A stretch of DNA of 64,000 nt from Paraburkholderia elongata (GTDB taxonomy: Bacteria > Pseudomonadota > Gammaproteobacteria > Burkholderiales > Burkholderiaceae). The position numbers and the translations under genes were made by a program. Shown in pieces: positions 1 to 8,256 of the stretch (its first letter is position 1; each line of letters opens with the position of its first letter). The stretch covers positions 1 through 64,000 of the forward strand of contig NZ_WOEZ01000112.1 in the NCBI RefSeq assembly GCF_013177735.1, read 5' to 3'. Under the pieces are notes generated by a model that was given only the letters and a program-made list of their open reading frames with translations, was not told where the DNA came from and made no database searches.

Positions 1-122
1 CCAATCAGCCTTCAAATTGCTTTCATTGCGTGTCGACGACGAAGTGAGTCCGCAAACCGGCGCGAACTCAGTCGGACCTTGAAGTGTTTTGAATTACGCT
101 TCACCTCAACTCCGACGGTCTC

Positions 123-539
123 CTAGCTGTAGGACTGGCCCTGATACTTCACGTAGCCGACCGGATGATGCGTGAAGTGCAGTACCGGCAGAACGGGGTT
201 GGAATTGTCCTCGGTCGGATAGGCGCTGGCATCAGAGATGTATTCGCCCTGAACCTCGATCGGCTGGCCCACCTGCAATCCGGGGATTTCCTGCGCCAGC
301 CCCTCGCTATCACCGAAACGCACAGCGACGAATACTTCGGTGCCGGTCAGGTTCTGCGTACCGCCTTCGAATTTCAACACCTTGTCGATCTTGATGACGA
401 AGTGCTGGTGATTGGCGTTGTTGTGGAACTCGGGGCTTAAGAACACCTTGCTGATCGTGCCTTGCACGCAAGCCAGCGGCGCGCCCAGCGACTGGGCGGA
501 AGGATTTTGAGGAAGAATTTGCGTCGCACGATTACTCAT
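123..539 (-). CDS. DUF3465-like hypothetical protein
   Basis: Encodes about 138 residues starting MSNRATQILPQ. The frame stays open upstream, but this ATG follows a GGAGA stretch at a normal distance, so it is the better start. The pattern CVQGTISKVF, then HQHFVIKIDKV, then GLQVGQPIEVQGEYI and a C-terminal HFTHHPVGYVKYQGQSY matches the small OB-fold-like DUF3465 family as I remember it. That family has no assigned reaction. No signal peptide or membrane segment is visible in the short form. It stands alone, and the next gene upstream on this strand is beyond a terminator. The family call is from memory of the pattern. Confidence 0.6.
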   Translation of the reverse strand: MSNRATQILPQNPSAQSLGAPLACVQGTISKVFLSPEFHNNANHQHFVIKIDKVLKFEGGTQNLTGTEVFVAVRFGDSEGLAQEIPGLQVGQPIEVQGEYISDASAYPTEDNSNPVLPVLHFTHHPVGYVKYQGQSYS

Positions 540-751
540 GAAGTCTCCGGGAAGGGAATCCGATTGGTCTACGGCGAAACGTAGGGCGCGCCGCCGGGCG
601 ACAACGGCGCGATACCATTTGAGCAGGTCATTGCGTGTGAGTTCATTGCACGCCACTCACAGGAGACACGATGACCGGGCCTTCGCAAGCGCAAACCCTC
701 AGCGTCCATATCGCGCGCGTATGACAGACGAAAAATTCGTCGCGCACGCAT

Positions 752-782
752 AAAAAAGCCGGCACCTTTGACGGCACCGGCT
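752..782 (-). terminator. Rho-independent terminator of the dehydrogenase operon
   Basis: On the minus strand a 10-bp stem (agccggtgcc pairing with ggtgccggct, two G-U pairs) with a 6-nt loop is followed at once by six T. It lies about 55 bp beyond the stop of the triheme cytochrome gene, so it should end that operon. Confidence 0.75.
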
Positions 783-837
783 GTTCCTTACATAACGCCT
801 CGCGCCTGACTTGCAATGCCCCGACGCATGGCATGTT

Positions 838-2154
838 TCATCGCAACGCTTTCACCGCATCGGCCGTCACGTCGGCAGCTTGGCCGCCATACGTGGCACG
901 CAGATAATTCGCGAGCTGCGCGAGTTCCGTGTCGCTGAGTTGCGTGGCGAAGCCCGGCATCTCCTGCATCCGCTCGAGGCCCGGGAAATCCTGCGCGCCG
1001 ATGCCGTCGAGCATCGCCACGAGCAGGTTATGTGCATCGCTTTGACGCACTGTCGAGTTGCCGTGCATCGGCACCGCGACATGTGGCTTGCCCTCGCCGC
1101 CAAGGCCGTGACAGCCGGCACACACTGCGAGATACACATTGCGCCCCGCCTCGAGTTGCGCGGCATCGGCGGAGACCGATTGCAACGGTTGCGGCGCCGG
1201 CGCCTGGTCGCCGAGCAGATAGGTCGACATCGCGCGCAGATCGTCATGCGTCATGTACTGGCTGCTCAGATGCACAACCGGATACATCTCGCCGAAAGCT
1301 GAGCCCTGCGGCGCGATGCCGGTGGCGAAGAACGTCTGCAGGTCCGCAGCCGTCCAGCCACGCGCCGCCAAACCATGCGGCGTGATATCCGGTGCGGCGA
1401 TCCGGCCAAGCGCCGCACCCGTCAACGGCTTCGCACCGTCGAGCTGCCCGAACGTGCCACGCGGCGTATGGCATTCAGCGCAATGGCCGAGCGCGCTCGC
1501 CAGATAGCGTCCACGATTCCAGTCAGCAGACGCCCCGAAGGAAGTCCCACGCCCCGAAGGAAGTCCCCTTGGGGGATTGGGGGACTGCCCTTTCGATGCG
1601 TCCGGCAACGCGTCCTTCAGGAACACCCAGTTCCAGAAGCGCACGCCAAAACGCATGTTGAACGGGAACGACAGCTCGGGCTCGTGGTTCGCCACGGCTG
1701 CCGGTTTCTGCGCCATCAGATACGCGTAGATCGCATCGCTATCCGCGCGCGACAACTGGCGGTAGGACGTGTACGGCATGGCCGGATACAACTGCTTGGT
1801 CGGCGTGACGCCGTCGTGCAGCGCCTTATAGAGATCGTCCGCGCTCCAGCTGCCGATACCGTGGTCCTTGTCCGGCGTGATGTTGGTGCCGTAGAAGGTG
1901 CCGAACGGCGAAGCCAGCTTCACGCCGCCGGCGAACGGCGCGCCATCCGACGTGGTGTGGCAGGCGGCGCAGTCGGCGGCTTTGACGAGGTAACGGCCGC
2001 GCGCGAGCGGATCGGCGGCGGTGGATTGCGGGCCCAATGCGGCGGCTGCCTGCATCGCAGCAGCGGAGTCGTCGTGTTTGCCGCAAGCACTGAGCAAAGC
2101 AGCCGTGCCGAGCAACAGCAGCGCGCGACGCAAATTCATCGAGGAGCTCATCAT
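838..2154 (-). CDS. Triheme cytochrome c subunit of a membrane-linked aldehyde/alcohol dehydrogenase
   Basis: About 438 residues. The N-terminus (MNLRRALLLLGTAALLSAC) is a lipoprotein signal with lipobox LSAC, so the protein is probably anchored in a membrane and faces the periplasm. Three heme c sites are visible: CAACH, CAECH and CAGCH, spread over three cytochrome domains, as in the electron-accepting subunit of bacterial alcohol, gluconate and molybdenum aldehyde dehydrogenases. Its ATG overlaps the TGA of the 2Fe-2S subunit (ATGA), so the genes are translationally coupled. It would pass electrons from the iron-sulfur subunit to quinone or an oxidase. Between the first and second domains it carries an extra stretch, SPNPPRGLPSGRGTSFG, encoded by the palindromic repeat at 1531-1585. 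Several in-frame ATGs lie within the first 6 codons, so the exact start is uncertain. Confidence 0.88.
   Translation of the reverse strand: MMSSSMNLRRALLLLGTAALLSACGKHDDSAAAMQAAAALGPQSTAADPLARGRYLVKAADCAACHTTSDGAPFAGGVKLASPFGTFYGTNITPDKDHGIGSWSADDLYKALHDGVTPTKQLYPAMPYTSYRQLSRADSDAIYAYLMAQKPAAVANHEPELSFPFNMRFGVRFWNWVFLKDALPDASKGQSPNPPRGLPSGRGTSFGASADWNRGRYLASALGHCAECHTPRGTFGQLDGAKPLTGAALGRIAAPDITPHGLAARGWTAADLQTFFATGIAPQGSAFGEMYPVVHLSSQYMTHDDLRAMSTYLLGDQAPAPQPLQSVSADAAQLEAGRNVYLAVCAGCHGLGGEGKPHVAVPMHGNSTVRQSDAHNLLVAMLDGIGAQDFPGLERMQEMPGFATQLSDTELAQLANYLRATYGGQAADVTADAVKALR
1531..1585. repeat. Intragenic palindromic repeat, copy A (with a partial second copy)
   Basis: Within the cytochrome c gene, 1550-1585 reads gccccgaaggaagtcccc, then ttgggggattgggggac. 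The unit has a TCCCC/GGGGA palindromic core. The first 17 bases are also present just before it at 1532-1548, so it looks partly duplicated. A nearly identical unit lies at 25880-25915 in an unrelated gene. It adds about 20 residues between two cytochrome domains without breaking the frame. Confidence 0.75.
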
Positions 2155-2954
2155 GCGGCGTCCCCCGAGGGGACTTTCTTCGCGGCGTCCTTTACGAGGC
2201 CAGGCGTGGTCATCACGACTTCCTTCACGGCCTCGTAGTAGCGCACGTAGCCTGTGCAGCGGCAGATATGGTCGTTCAGCGCTTCGGTGATGGTTTGCTC
2301 GACCTGATCTTTGGCAATCGGCTGACGCTTCAGACGTTCGATCAGCACGGTGGCCGCATTGACGAAGCCGGGCGTGCAGTAGCCGCACTGAAAACTGAAG
2401 TGCTCAAGAAACTTCTGCTGGATCGGCGACAGTTCGACGACCTCGCCTGCTTCGTTGCGCTTGGCGTGCCCTTCGATCGTGCGGATGGTTTTGCCATGGA
2501 AGAAATTCGCGCCCGTGATGCAGGTGCGCACTTCTTCGCTGGTGCCGTCCGGATTGTCGACGATCACGACGCACGCGTGACAGATGCCCTGCCCGCAACC
2601 GAGGCGCGAGCCGGTCAGATGCAGGTACTCGTGCAGGAAATCGATCATCATCAGACCGGCGGGCACGTCGGTCGGGCCAACGATCTCGCCGTTCACCTTG
2701 ACCGAGACCGGCAGCGTGCGGAAATGTGTCAACGGACGCTCGACCACAGTCGCGGCCGGCGCGCTGGCCGCAACGCTAGCGGACGCCGTCGCACCGTAAG
2801 CAGCTGAAGCCGGGGTAGCGACGGCAGCGCCCGAGGCGCCTGCAGTAGCGGATGCCGCGGCAGCAGCGGAGGCGCCAGAGACTTTGCCTGAGGCAACGGC
2901 GGCGCTCGCCGCACTGCTCGCAGCGCTAGCGGAAGTTTGAGTGGAGGCCGTCAT
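2151..2954 (-). CDS. 2Fe-2S subunit of molybdenum aldehyde dehydrogenase (xanthine dehydrogenase family)
   Basis: 267 residues. Residues from about 80 onward form the two-domain small subunit of the xanthine oxidase family: a plant-ferredoxin-type cluster motif GCGQGICHAC with a further Cys in RTCI, then a helical domain with CGYCTPGF and CRCTGY for the second 2Fe-2S cluster. It moves electrons from the molybdenum site to the cytochrome. Stop and start codons overlap (ATGA) with the genes on both sides, which fits one operon and a three-part enzyme of the isoquinoline-1-oxidoreductase/aldehyde dehydrogenase type. Oddity: residues 1 to about 75 are almost only Ala, Ser, Gly, Thr and Val, a low-complexity extension not usual in this subunit. 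The last codons (AAKKVPSGDAA) coincide with a sequence like the palindromic repeat. Confidence 0.9.
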   Translation of the reverse strand: MTASTQTSASAASSAASAAVASGKVSGASAAAAASATAGASGAAVATPASAAYGATASASVAASAPAATVVERPLTHFRTLPVSVKVNGEIVGPTDVPAGLMMIDFLHEYLHLTGSRLGCGQGICHACVVIVDNPDGTSEEVRTCITGANFFHGKTIRTIEGHAKRNEAGEVVELSPIQQKFLEHFSFQCGYCTPGFVNAATVLIERLKRQPIAKDQVEQTITEALNDHICRCTGYVRYYEAVKEVVMTTPGLVKDAAKKVPSGDAA

Positions 2955-5779
2955 GCGAGCACCTTCTGAATACGTTGCGGGGTGACCGGCAGGTCGGTAA
3001 AGCGATGGCCGATCGCGTGCGCGATACCGTTCACGATCGCGCCGACCACCGGAATCATCACCACTTCGGCGATGCCCTTCGGCGGGTCGGTCTCGGTCAG
3101 CGGCGGCAGCACTTCGCCGGTCTGGGTCCAGACGGCGACGTCCGTCGCGCGCGGCAAGTGGTAGCGATTGAAGTTCCACGTGCCGTTGCCCGGGCCGTCC
3201 TCGTAGAGCGGCAAATACTCGTGCAGCGCATGGCCGATGCCCATTGCGAGGCCGCCTTGCAACTGGCCCGACACGAGTTGCGGCGAAAGCTGATTGCCGC
3301 ATTCCATGATCGAGTGATGCGCGAGCACGTCCACTTTGCCGCTCGCTTCATGCACCGACAGCTCGACCAGCGTGCCAACAGCGCTGTAGTACGTGACCGC
3401 CGCGTTATTGCGCTGAACCGGCGGAATGAACACGCGCTGACGATCAAGCACGCGGTAATGGTTCGGCGTGGTTTGCAGTTTCTTTTTATCGGCCGAAGCG
3501 TTATCGCCGTAGCGCAGCGCGAGGCCGTCGAGCGGCAGACGCTCGACGCTGCCGTCAATCTCGAAGTCCGCTTCGGTCCATTGCCAGCGATTGAACACGT
3601 GCACGGTCGCACCGGTTACCAGACCCAACTCGTGCGCCTTCTTCGCGAGCTGTTCGAACGGCAGCGCTTCGAGCCCGCCGCGGACAGCTTGCCGTCGACC
3701 CAACGCGCGTCCTCCATGCGCACCACGAGCGGCGCGGCTTGACCGCCGCCACCACCCTGGCTCCAGATCGCCATCGCCGCCGGCCACAAGCCGTGCGCGA
3801 AGATGACGCGTGCCGCTTCGCGCGTGCTGTGCGTAAAGTAGAACGCCGAATTGGTCGCACTCGACGGCGACGCATAACCCGGCGACCAGCGCGGATTCGC
3901 AGCCAGCTTGTCCTGGTCCGCTTGCGACATCATGTACGGATCGCCGCTCGTGACGACCGGCAGATCCGGCCAATCGGTGATCGCGACATGCACGTCGGTG
4001 GCCGGTTTGCCGAGCCACTTCGCGACCGCGATCGCCTGCGAGGTCGACATGCCGGTGCCGATTTTGGCCGCCGTGTGTTGCAGGCCGATCTTGCCGTCGG
4101 CGCTGAACTCGACCTTCGCGAACGAGGTTTCCGCGCCCGTGCCGAAGTCCTTCTGCACACACGCAAAGCCAACGCCATAACGCTTGCCCGGATGCGCAGC
4201 TTCGAACTCGGCTTTGCGCTTCGCGCGATTCACCCACAGCGGATGAATCTTCGCCTTCTGCAACACATCGTCGACGCGAATCGCGCCGGCGGGCACCGCG
4301 CCCTGGGTGTTTTTCATGCCCGAACGCAGCGCGTTTTTCAGGCGGAAGTCGATCGGATCGACATTCAGTTGTGCGGCGATTTCGTCGACCATCGTCTCGG
4401 TCGCGGCCATGCTTTGCAGCGTGCCGTAGCCACGCGCCGAACCGGCGTCGATAGCGCGCGAGGCGATCGCCACCGCAGAGAGATCGTTCTTCGGGAAGTA
4501 ATAGATCGATTGCGCGGCCGTCGCGCCGACCATTGCCACCGACGGCGAAAAGTTGCAGCGGCCGCCGCCGTCCGCTTCCATCGCGGCCTTGAAAGATTGC
4601 AACATCCCCGTCTTCTTATCGACGGCGATCCGGTAGTTCATCTTGAACGCATGGCGCTTCAACGACGTCTGGAACTGTTCGTAGCGATCGTTCGCAAGAC
4701 GCACCGGGCGGCCATCCGCATACATCGCGCAGACGAGGCCGTAGAACGGCACGTTGAAGTGGTCCTTCGAACCGTAGCCGACTGTGTAGCACGGGTGAAT
4801 AAACAGATTCTTCACGGGGAACGCGCACTTCGCGACCATGCCGGCAGCGCTGTCCGCGACTTCAGACGGCGCCTGGGTCGGCACAACCATGTGCAGCGAT
4901 TGCGTCGCCGCGTCGTACCAGCAGTTCGCGTTGTCGGGTTCGAGCGCGGCCGTGTCGATCGACTGCGTGTTGTACTCGCGCTCCAGCACGAGCCAGTCCG
5001 CCGACGGATGATCCAACTCTTGCTGGATCTGTCCGGCATGGAACATGCCCTGCTCGTCGAGCTTGCCGTGTTCGACGCCGTCCGGCCACACCGGCTGGTG
5101 CTTGCGCATCATGCTCGGGAACACCGGCGCGTCTTTCAGACTGGAGAAGATGTCGTCGTCATACGGCGTCTTGCCGCCGACACGCACGAAGCGGAACGTG
5201 CCCCACGGATCGCGTTCGAGCGGCCCGGTTTGAGCACCGTAACGGATGATCTGATCCTGGAACTTCAGTTTGTCTTTCGCGAAACGGAAGCGCGCGAAGT
5301 CGTGATAGATCAGGATCGCAACCGCCTGACCGAGATACGCGGGCGTCTTGCCCGGCGGCAGCAGCATGTCGTCGCCGTAGAAGGCCGGGAAGATCAGGCC
5401 GTCGCGCGTCAGATCGGCCGCCGTGACCACGCGGTCAGGCTTCAATTCGTCGCCGAGCAGCGACAGGTCGAAGCCTTCGTAGCTGCGGTCGGCTTGCGTC
5501 GTGCGCAGGATGAAGGCGTGCGATTGCTGCTGCGGCCAGTGCGGCATGTCGGCGGCGCGGATGTCGCGTGCGAACACTTTCGAACCGGTCACTTTGGCGA
5601 TCCCGTCGATGCGGAATTTCGCCTGGCCGTTGCTGGCGTCCCACTGAACTGGCGTCAGAATTTTTTCTTCGAACAACGCAGCGAATGCGCGGCTGCCCAT
5701 CGGCGCGATATACACCGACACACCCGCCAACACGCTGGCCTTCAGAAAACTACGACGCGAAAGGTCGAGTTTCCCCATG
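2951..5779 (-). pseudogene. Molybdopterin-binding aldehyde dehydrogenase large subunit, disrupted by a frameshift
   Basis: Starts MGKLDLSRRSFLKAS after an AGGAG site, with a classic twin-arginine signal (SRRSFLK), so the enzyme should be exported folded to the periplasm. The two reading frames together give about 942 residues, normal for the family, with the xanthine-dehydrogenase-type molybdopterin fold. The upstream frame is coherent up to VRMEDARWVDGKLSA. The protein then continues one base out of phase as GLEALPFEQLAKKAHELGL down to the C-terminus. The switch falls at a CCC run at 3674-3676, and adding one base restores the frame. As written, the first frame ends at 3616 after about 720 residues and lacks roughly the last quarter. 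This is either a real loss of function or a sequencing error in a G run. It is the first gene of the operon with the 2Fe-2S and cytochrome subunits. Confidence 0.85.
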
Positions 5780-6159
5780 GACTTCTCCTTTAGTGAACAC
5801 AGCGGCAACCCGGTAGCAGGACAAACGCGGAACACAGGCCGTGGCGGCGCGGCCGCATGCCAGCGTACACGCGGCGGACCTGCGCTGAACGGCTGTAAAC
5901 CACGAGGGAGGTGTTCGAACCGCGGGCGCTTGCGTGCGCCCGGGCGTACCGGCGACGTGCAGCAGCCATCACTTCGGCTATGCCGCAGTCGATCTGATTT
6001 ACCTTGAACTACCGTGAGTTGCCTTTTTCCCTGCCCTACAGAGGGCAAGGGCCGGGATTATCTCGCTGTTTAGACACACGCTGCGTCATTTTTTGTCAGC
6101 TATCTCGCAAATAACCAATCGGGTATGAATCGCTATAACAGCGGGTTTATGACGCTTAA
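5780..6159. other. Gene-free stretch upstream of the aldehyde dehydrogenase operon
   Basis: About 380 bases between the dehydrogenase start and the end of the DeoR-family gene. No coding frame here looks real. An AGGAG ribosome site sits just before the dehydrogenase ATG, and a short hairpin (tgccct/agggca, 6032-6047) lies near the middle without a T run. The AT-richer part around 6060-6150 probably holds the promoter, but I cannot place it. Confidence 0.5.
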
Positions 6160-6915
6160 CTAAGCACGCAAGATCGTGATGCCCAATGCCTCGAACGGCG
6201 CGGTGAGCGCCTCTGGCGTGTTCCGCTCGACGACGATCGTGCTGGCCGCCGACACGTCCGCAATCTTGTACGCCGACGCCGCATTGAGTTTTTCCGCCGA
6301 CGCCAGCACCACCGTTTCCGCCGCGTGCTCCGCGAGGGCGCGTTTAACGTAGGCCTCCTCCATATCGCCGGTGCTCAGACCCGCTTGCGGATGCACGCCG
6401 GTCACACCCATGAAATAGAGGTCGGCGCGAATGTGGCTGAGGGCTTCAATCGCGGCCGCGCCCACGTTGACCATCGAATGCCGGAACAGGCGCCCGCCGA
6501 TCATGATGACCTCGAGATCCATGTGCTCCGCCAGTTCGACGGCGATGCTCGGGCTGTGCGTGACGATCGTCGCCCACAGGTCGCGCGGCAGGTGACGCGC
6601 CAGTTGCACGGCGGTCGTGCCGCCGTCGATGAACGCAATCTGGCCGCGCCCGATCAGGCCCGCCGCCGCCCGGCCGATCGCCGCTTTCGACACCGATTCG
6701 ATGTGCTCGCGCCCGGCAAAATCCACGGCCGCCGGCGACGCCGGCAATGCGCCGCCATGCACGCGCTGAAGCTGCCCCTCGGCGGCAAGTTCGCGCAAAT
6801 CGCGCCGGATGGTGTCCTCGGAGACATCGAACTCCACGCTCAAGGTCTTGGCGATCACCTGGCCGTCACGCTCGAGCGCTTCGAGGATCAACTGTTTTCT
6901 TTGCGATGTGAGCAC
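6160..6915 (-). CDS. DeoR-family transcriptional regulator
   Basis: About 251 residues from a GTG start (VLTSQRKQLILEALER), the usual DeoR start and length. The frame stays open upstream to 7119, but that part does not look like the family. The N-terminal winged helix includes SVEFDVSEDTIRRDLRELA, the DeoR helix-turn-helix, and is followed by a linker with RVHGGALP. The C-terminal half is the DeoR sensor domain (FIDGGTTAVQLARHLP, IGGRLFRHS), which binds a sugar phosphate in known members. It is divergent from a Nudix hydrolase gene, with three phased repeats in the shared promoter region, suggesting it controls itself and that gene. The ligand is unknown. Confidence 0.9.
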   Translation of the reverse strand: MLTSQRKQLILEALERDGQVIAKTLSVEFDVSEDTIRRDLRELAAEGQLQRVHGGALPASPAAVDFAGREHIESVSKAAIGRAAAGLIGRGQIAFIDGGTTAVQLARHLPRDLWATIVTHSPSIAVELAEHMDLEVIMIGGRLFRHSMVNVGAAAIEALSHIRADLYFMGVTGVHPQAGLSTGDMEEAYVKRALAEHAAETVVLASAEKLNAASAYKIADVSAASTIVVERNTPEALTAPFEALGITILRA

Positions 6916-6945
6916 GGCGGCCGTCCCGGAAGCGTTTTGGCTGAT

Positions 6946-6984
6946 TGCACGAAAATTCTTGTTTTTGCACGATACTGCACGATA
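6946..6984. promoter_or_regulatory. Three phased tgcacga repeats, candidate DeoR operator
   Basis: The motif tgcacga(a/t)a occurs three times in the same orientation, starting at 6946, 6966 and 6976. The spacings are 20 and 10 bp, that is whole helical turns on one DNA face. They lie between the divergent DeoR-family and nudK-like genes, overlapping where both promoters must be. Direct-repeat operators are known for DeoR-type repressors; binding here is inferred. Confidence 0.5.
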
Positions 6985-7039
6985 CCATGAATTGCATGCG
7001 GTGCAGACCGCGTTTCCCCAACAAGACAGGATGCGAGCC

Positions 7040-7627
7040 ATGAACGAAATCGCCGAGCGGGTGCGGATTGTCGACGTGAAAGTGCTATCGGACGACTGGT
7101 ACGTGCTGAAGAAAACCACTTTCGACTACCAACGCGCGGACGGCAGCTGGCAACGCCAGAGCCGCGAAACCTATGATCGCGGCAACGGCGCGACGCTGCT
7201 GCTGTACGACGCGTGCCGCCGCACGATGGTGCTGACACGGCAATTCCGCCTGCCGGCGTTCGTCAACGGTCATCACGGCATGCTGATCGAGGCGCCGGCG
7301 GGCCTGCTGGAGGCGGCCTCGCCCGAAGAACGGATTCGCGCAGAAGTCGAAGAGGAAACCGGTTACCGCGTGCACGAAGTGCGCAAGGTGTTCGAAGCCT
7401 TCATGAGCCCGGGTTCGGTGACAGAAAAGCTGTACTTTTTCGTCGCCGAATATGATGCGGTGGCAAAGGTCGGCGCGGGCGGCGGGATTGCCGACGAAGG
7501 CGAAGATATCGAGGTGCTGGAATTGCCGGTGGACGAAGCGCTGGCGATGGTCGAGCGCGGCGAGATCGTCGACGGGAAGACCATCATGTTGTTGCAGTAC
7601 GCAAAGTTGAATCTGTTCGGCGCCTAG
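7040..7627 (+). CDS. nudK: Nudix hydrolase, NudK-like (GDP-mannose pyrophosphatase family)
   Basis: 195 residues (MNEIAERVRIVDVKVLSDD). The Nudix box is visible as GLLEAASPEERIRAEVEEETGY at about residues 94-115, broken here as GLLEAASPEE and AEVEEETGY. The Arg of the canonical REUxEE is Ala, a change also tolerated in NudK, which has Lys there. The N-terminal LKKTTFDYQRADGSWQ and LTRQFRLPAF are typical of NudK/ADP-sugar pyrophosphatases, which cut nucleotide sugars into NMP and sugar phosphate. It is divergent from the DeoR regulator across a repeat-bearing promoter. An upstream in-frame ATG at 7031 is possible but too close to the ribosome site. The substrate is not fixed by sequence alone. 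Confidence 0.8.
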   Translation: MNEIAERVRIVDVKVLSDDWYVLKKTTFDYQRADGSWQRQSRETYDRGNGATLLLYDACRRTMVLTRQFRLPAFVNGHHGMLIEAPAGLLEAASPEERIRAEVEEETGYRVHEVRKVFEAFMSPGSVTEKLYFFVAEYDAVAKVGAGGGIADEGEDIEVLELPVDEALAMVERGEIVDGKTIMLLQYAKLNLFGA

Positions 7628-7683
7628 GCGTCGGCTCGCAGGCATTTCGGACTAGTCCCACACGACTTTGGGAAAAGGACGAT

Positions 7684-7830
7684 ATGTTGAAGAACATCAA
7701 AAAATTATTCTTACGGGTCCTTTTGAAGCCTGCCTGTCTCACAGTTAAAGCGAGGCAGGTCTTTAAACGGGCAAGCCATTTCCGTCAGTATATTTTTTTA
7801 CTTCGTCAGCTCGATAAAGCCGGCGAATGA
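7684..7830 (+). CDS. Possible 48-residue basic protein
   Basis: An open frame of 49 codons, MLKNIKKLFLRVLLKP to LRQLDKAGE and TGA, preceded by AAGGA four bases before the ATG. It is rich in Lys, Arg and aromatic residues and could form one amphipathic helix. It ends 12 bases before the next small gene, which suggests a two-gene unit. This stretch is more AT-rich than its neighbours. A weak hairpin (cctgcct/aggcagg) falls inside it. I recognise no family, and it may be chance. Confidence 0.3.
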   Translation: MLKNIKKLFLRVLLKPACLTVKARQVFKRASHFRQYIFLLRQLDKAGE

Positions 7831-7842
7831 TTAGAGGTTTAA

Positions 7843-8172
7843 GTGGATTCTCTCAATTCAGCGAACAGATTCATGGGTGGTTTCTTTTTCGGCACCCTGG
7901 TCGCTGCAGTCGTGATGGTGTTGCTGTGCAACGCTGGTGAATTTTCGCCGTTTATAGCGAAGCTGCATGCTTTGGAACAGGTTATCCTGACCGCGCTCAT
8001 TTCGATCGTTATCGTCGATGCAAAGCCATTGGCCTATAAAACTGTCTGGCGCGAACGCCGCTGCAGTTTCGTACTCGATGAAGATCTAACCGCAACCATT
8101 CGCGGTAGAACATTCGGTATTCCCGCCGGCGTGGTAATCGGGATTCTGATTCAAAATTACGTGATGAACTAA
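7843..8172 (+). CDS. Small hypothetical membrane protein
   Basis: 109 residues from a GTG start with an AGAGGT ribosome site. Hydrophobic segments are visible at about residues 12-30 (GGFFFGTLVAAVVMVLL), 44-58 (QVILTALISIVIVD) and at the C-terminus (IPAGVVIGILIQNYVMN), with a charged loop between (KTVWRERRCSFVLDED). This fits a small inner-membrane protein. I do not recognise a family. It is somewhat AT-richer than its neighbours and follows the 48-residue ORF closely. No enzyme motif is seen. Confidence 0.5.
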   Translation: MDSLNSANRFMGGFFFGTLVAAVVMVLLCNAGEFSPFIAKLHALEQVILTALISIVIVDAKPLAYKTVWRERRCSFVLDEDLTATIRGRTFGIPAGVVIGILIQNYVMN

Positions 8173-8256
8173 TTTCCCGCCACACGGGAAAGCGACATCC
8201 ATCGCACCTGGCCTTGGCGTCATCGATCAATACGCGGCCGTCTCGCCCGGCCGCCC

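Noticed and set aside
3739..5793. A 684-codon open frame antisense to the molybdopterin subunit
   Set aside because: Arg/Val/His-rich shadow of the coding strand, with no recognisable protein.
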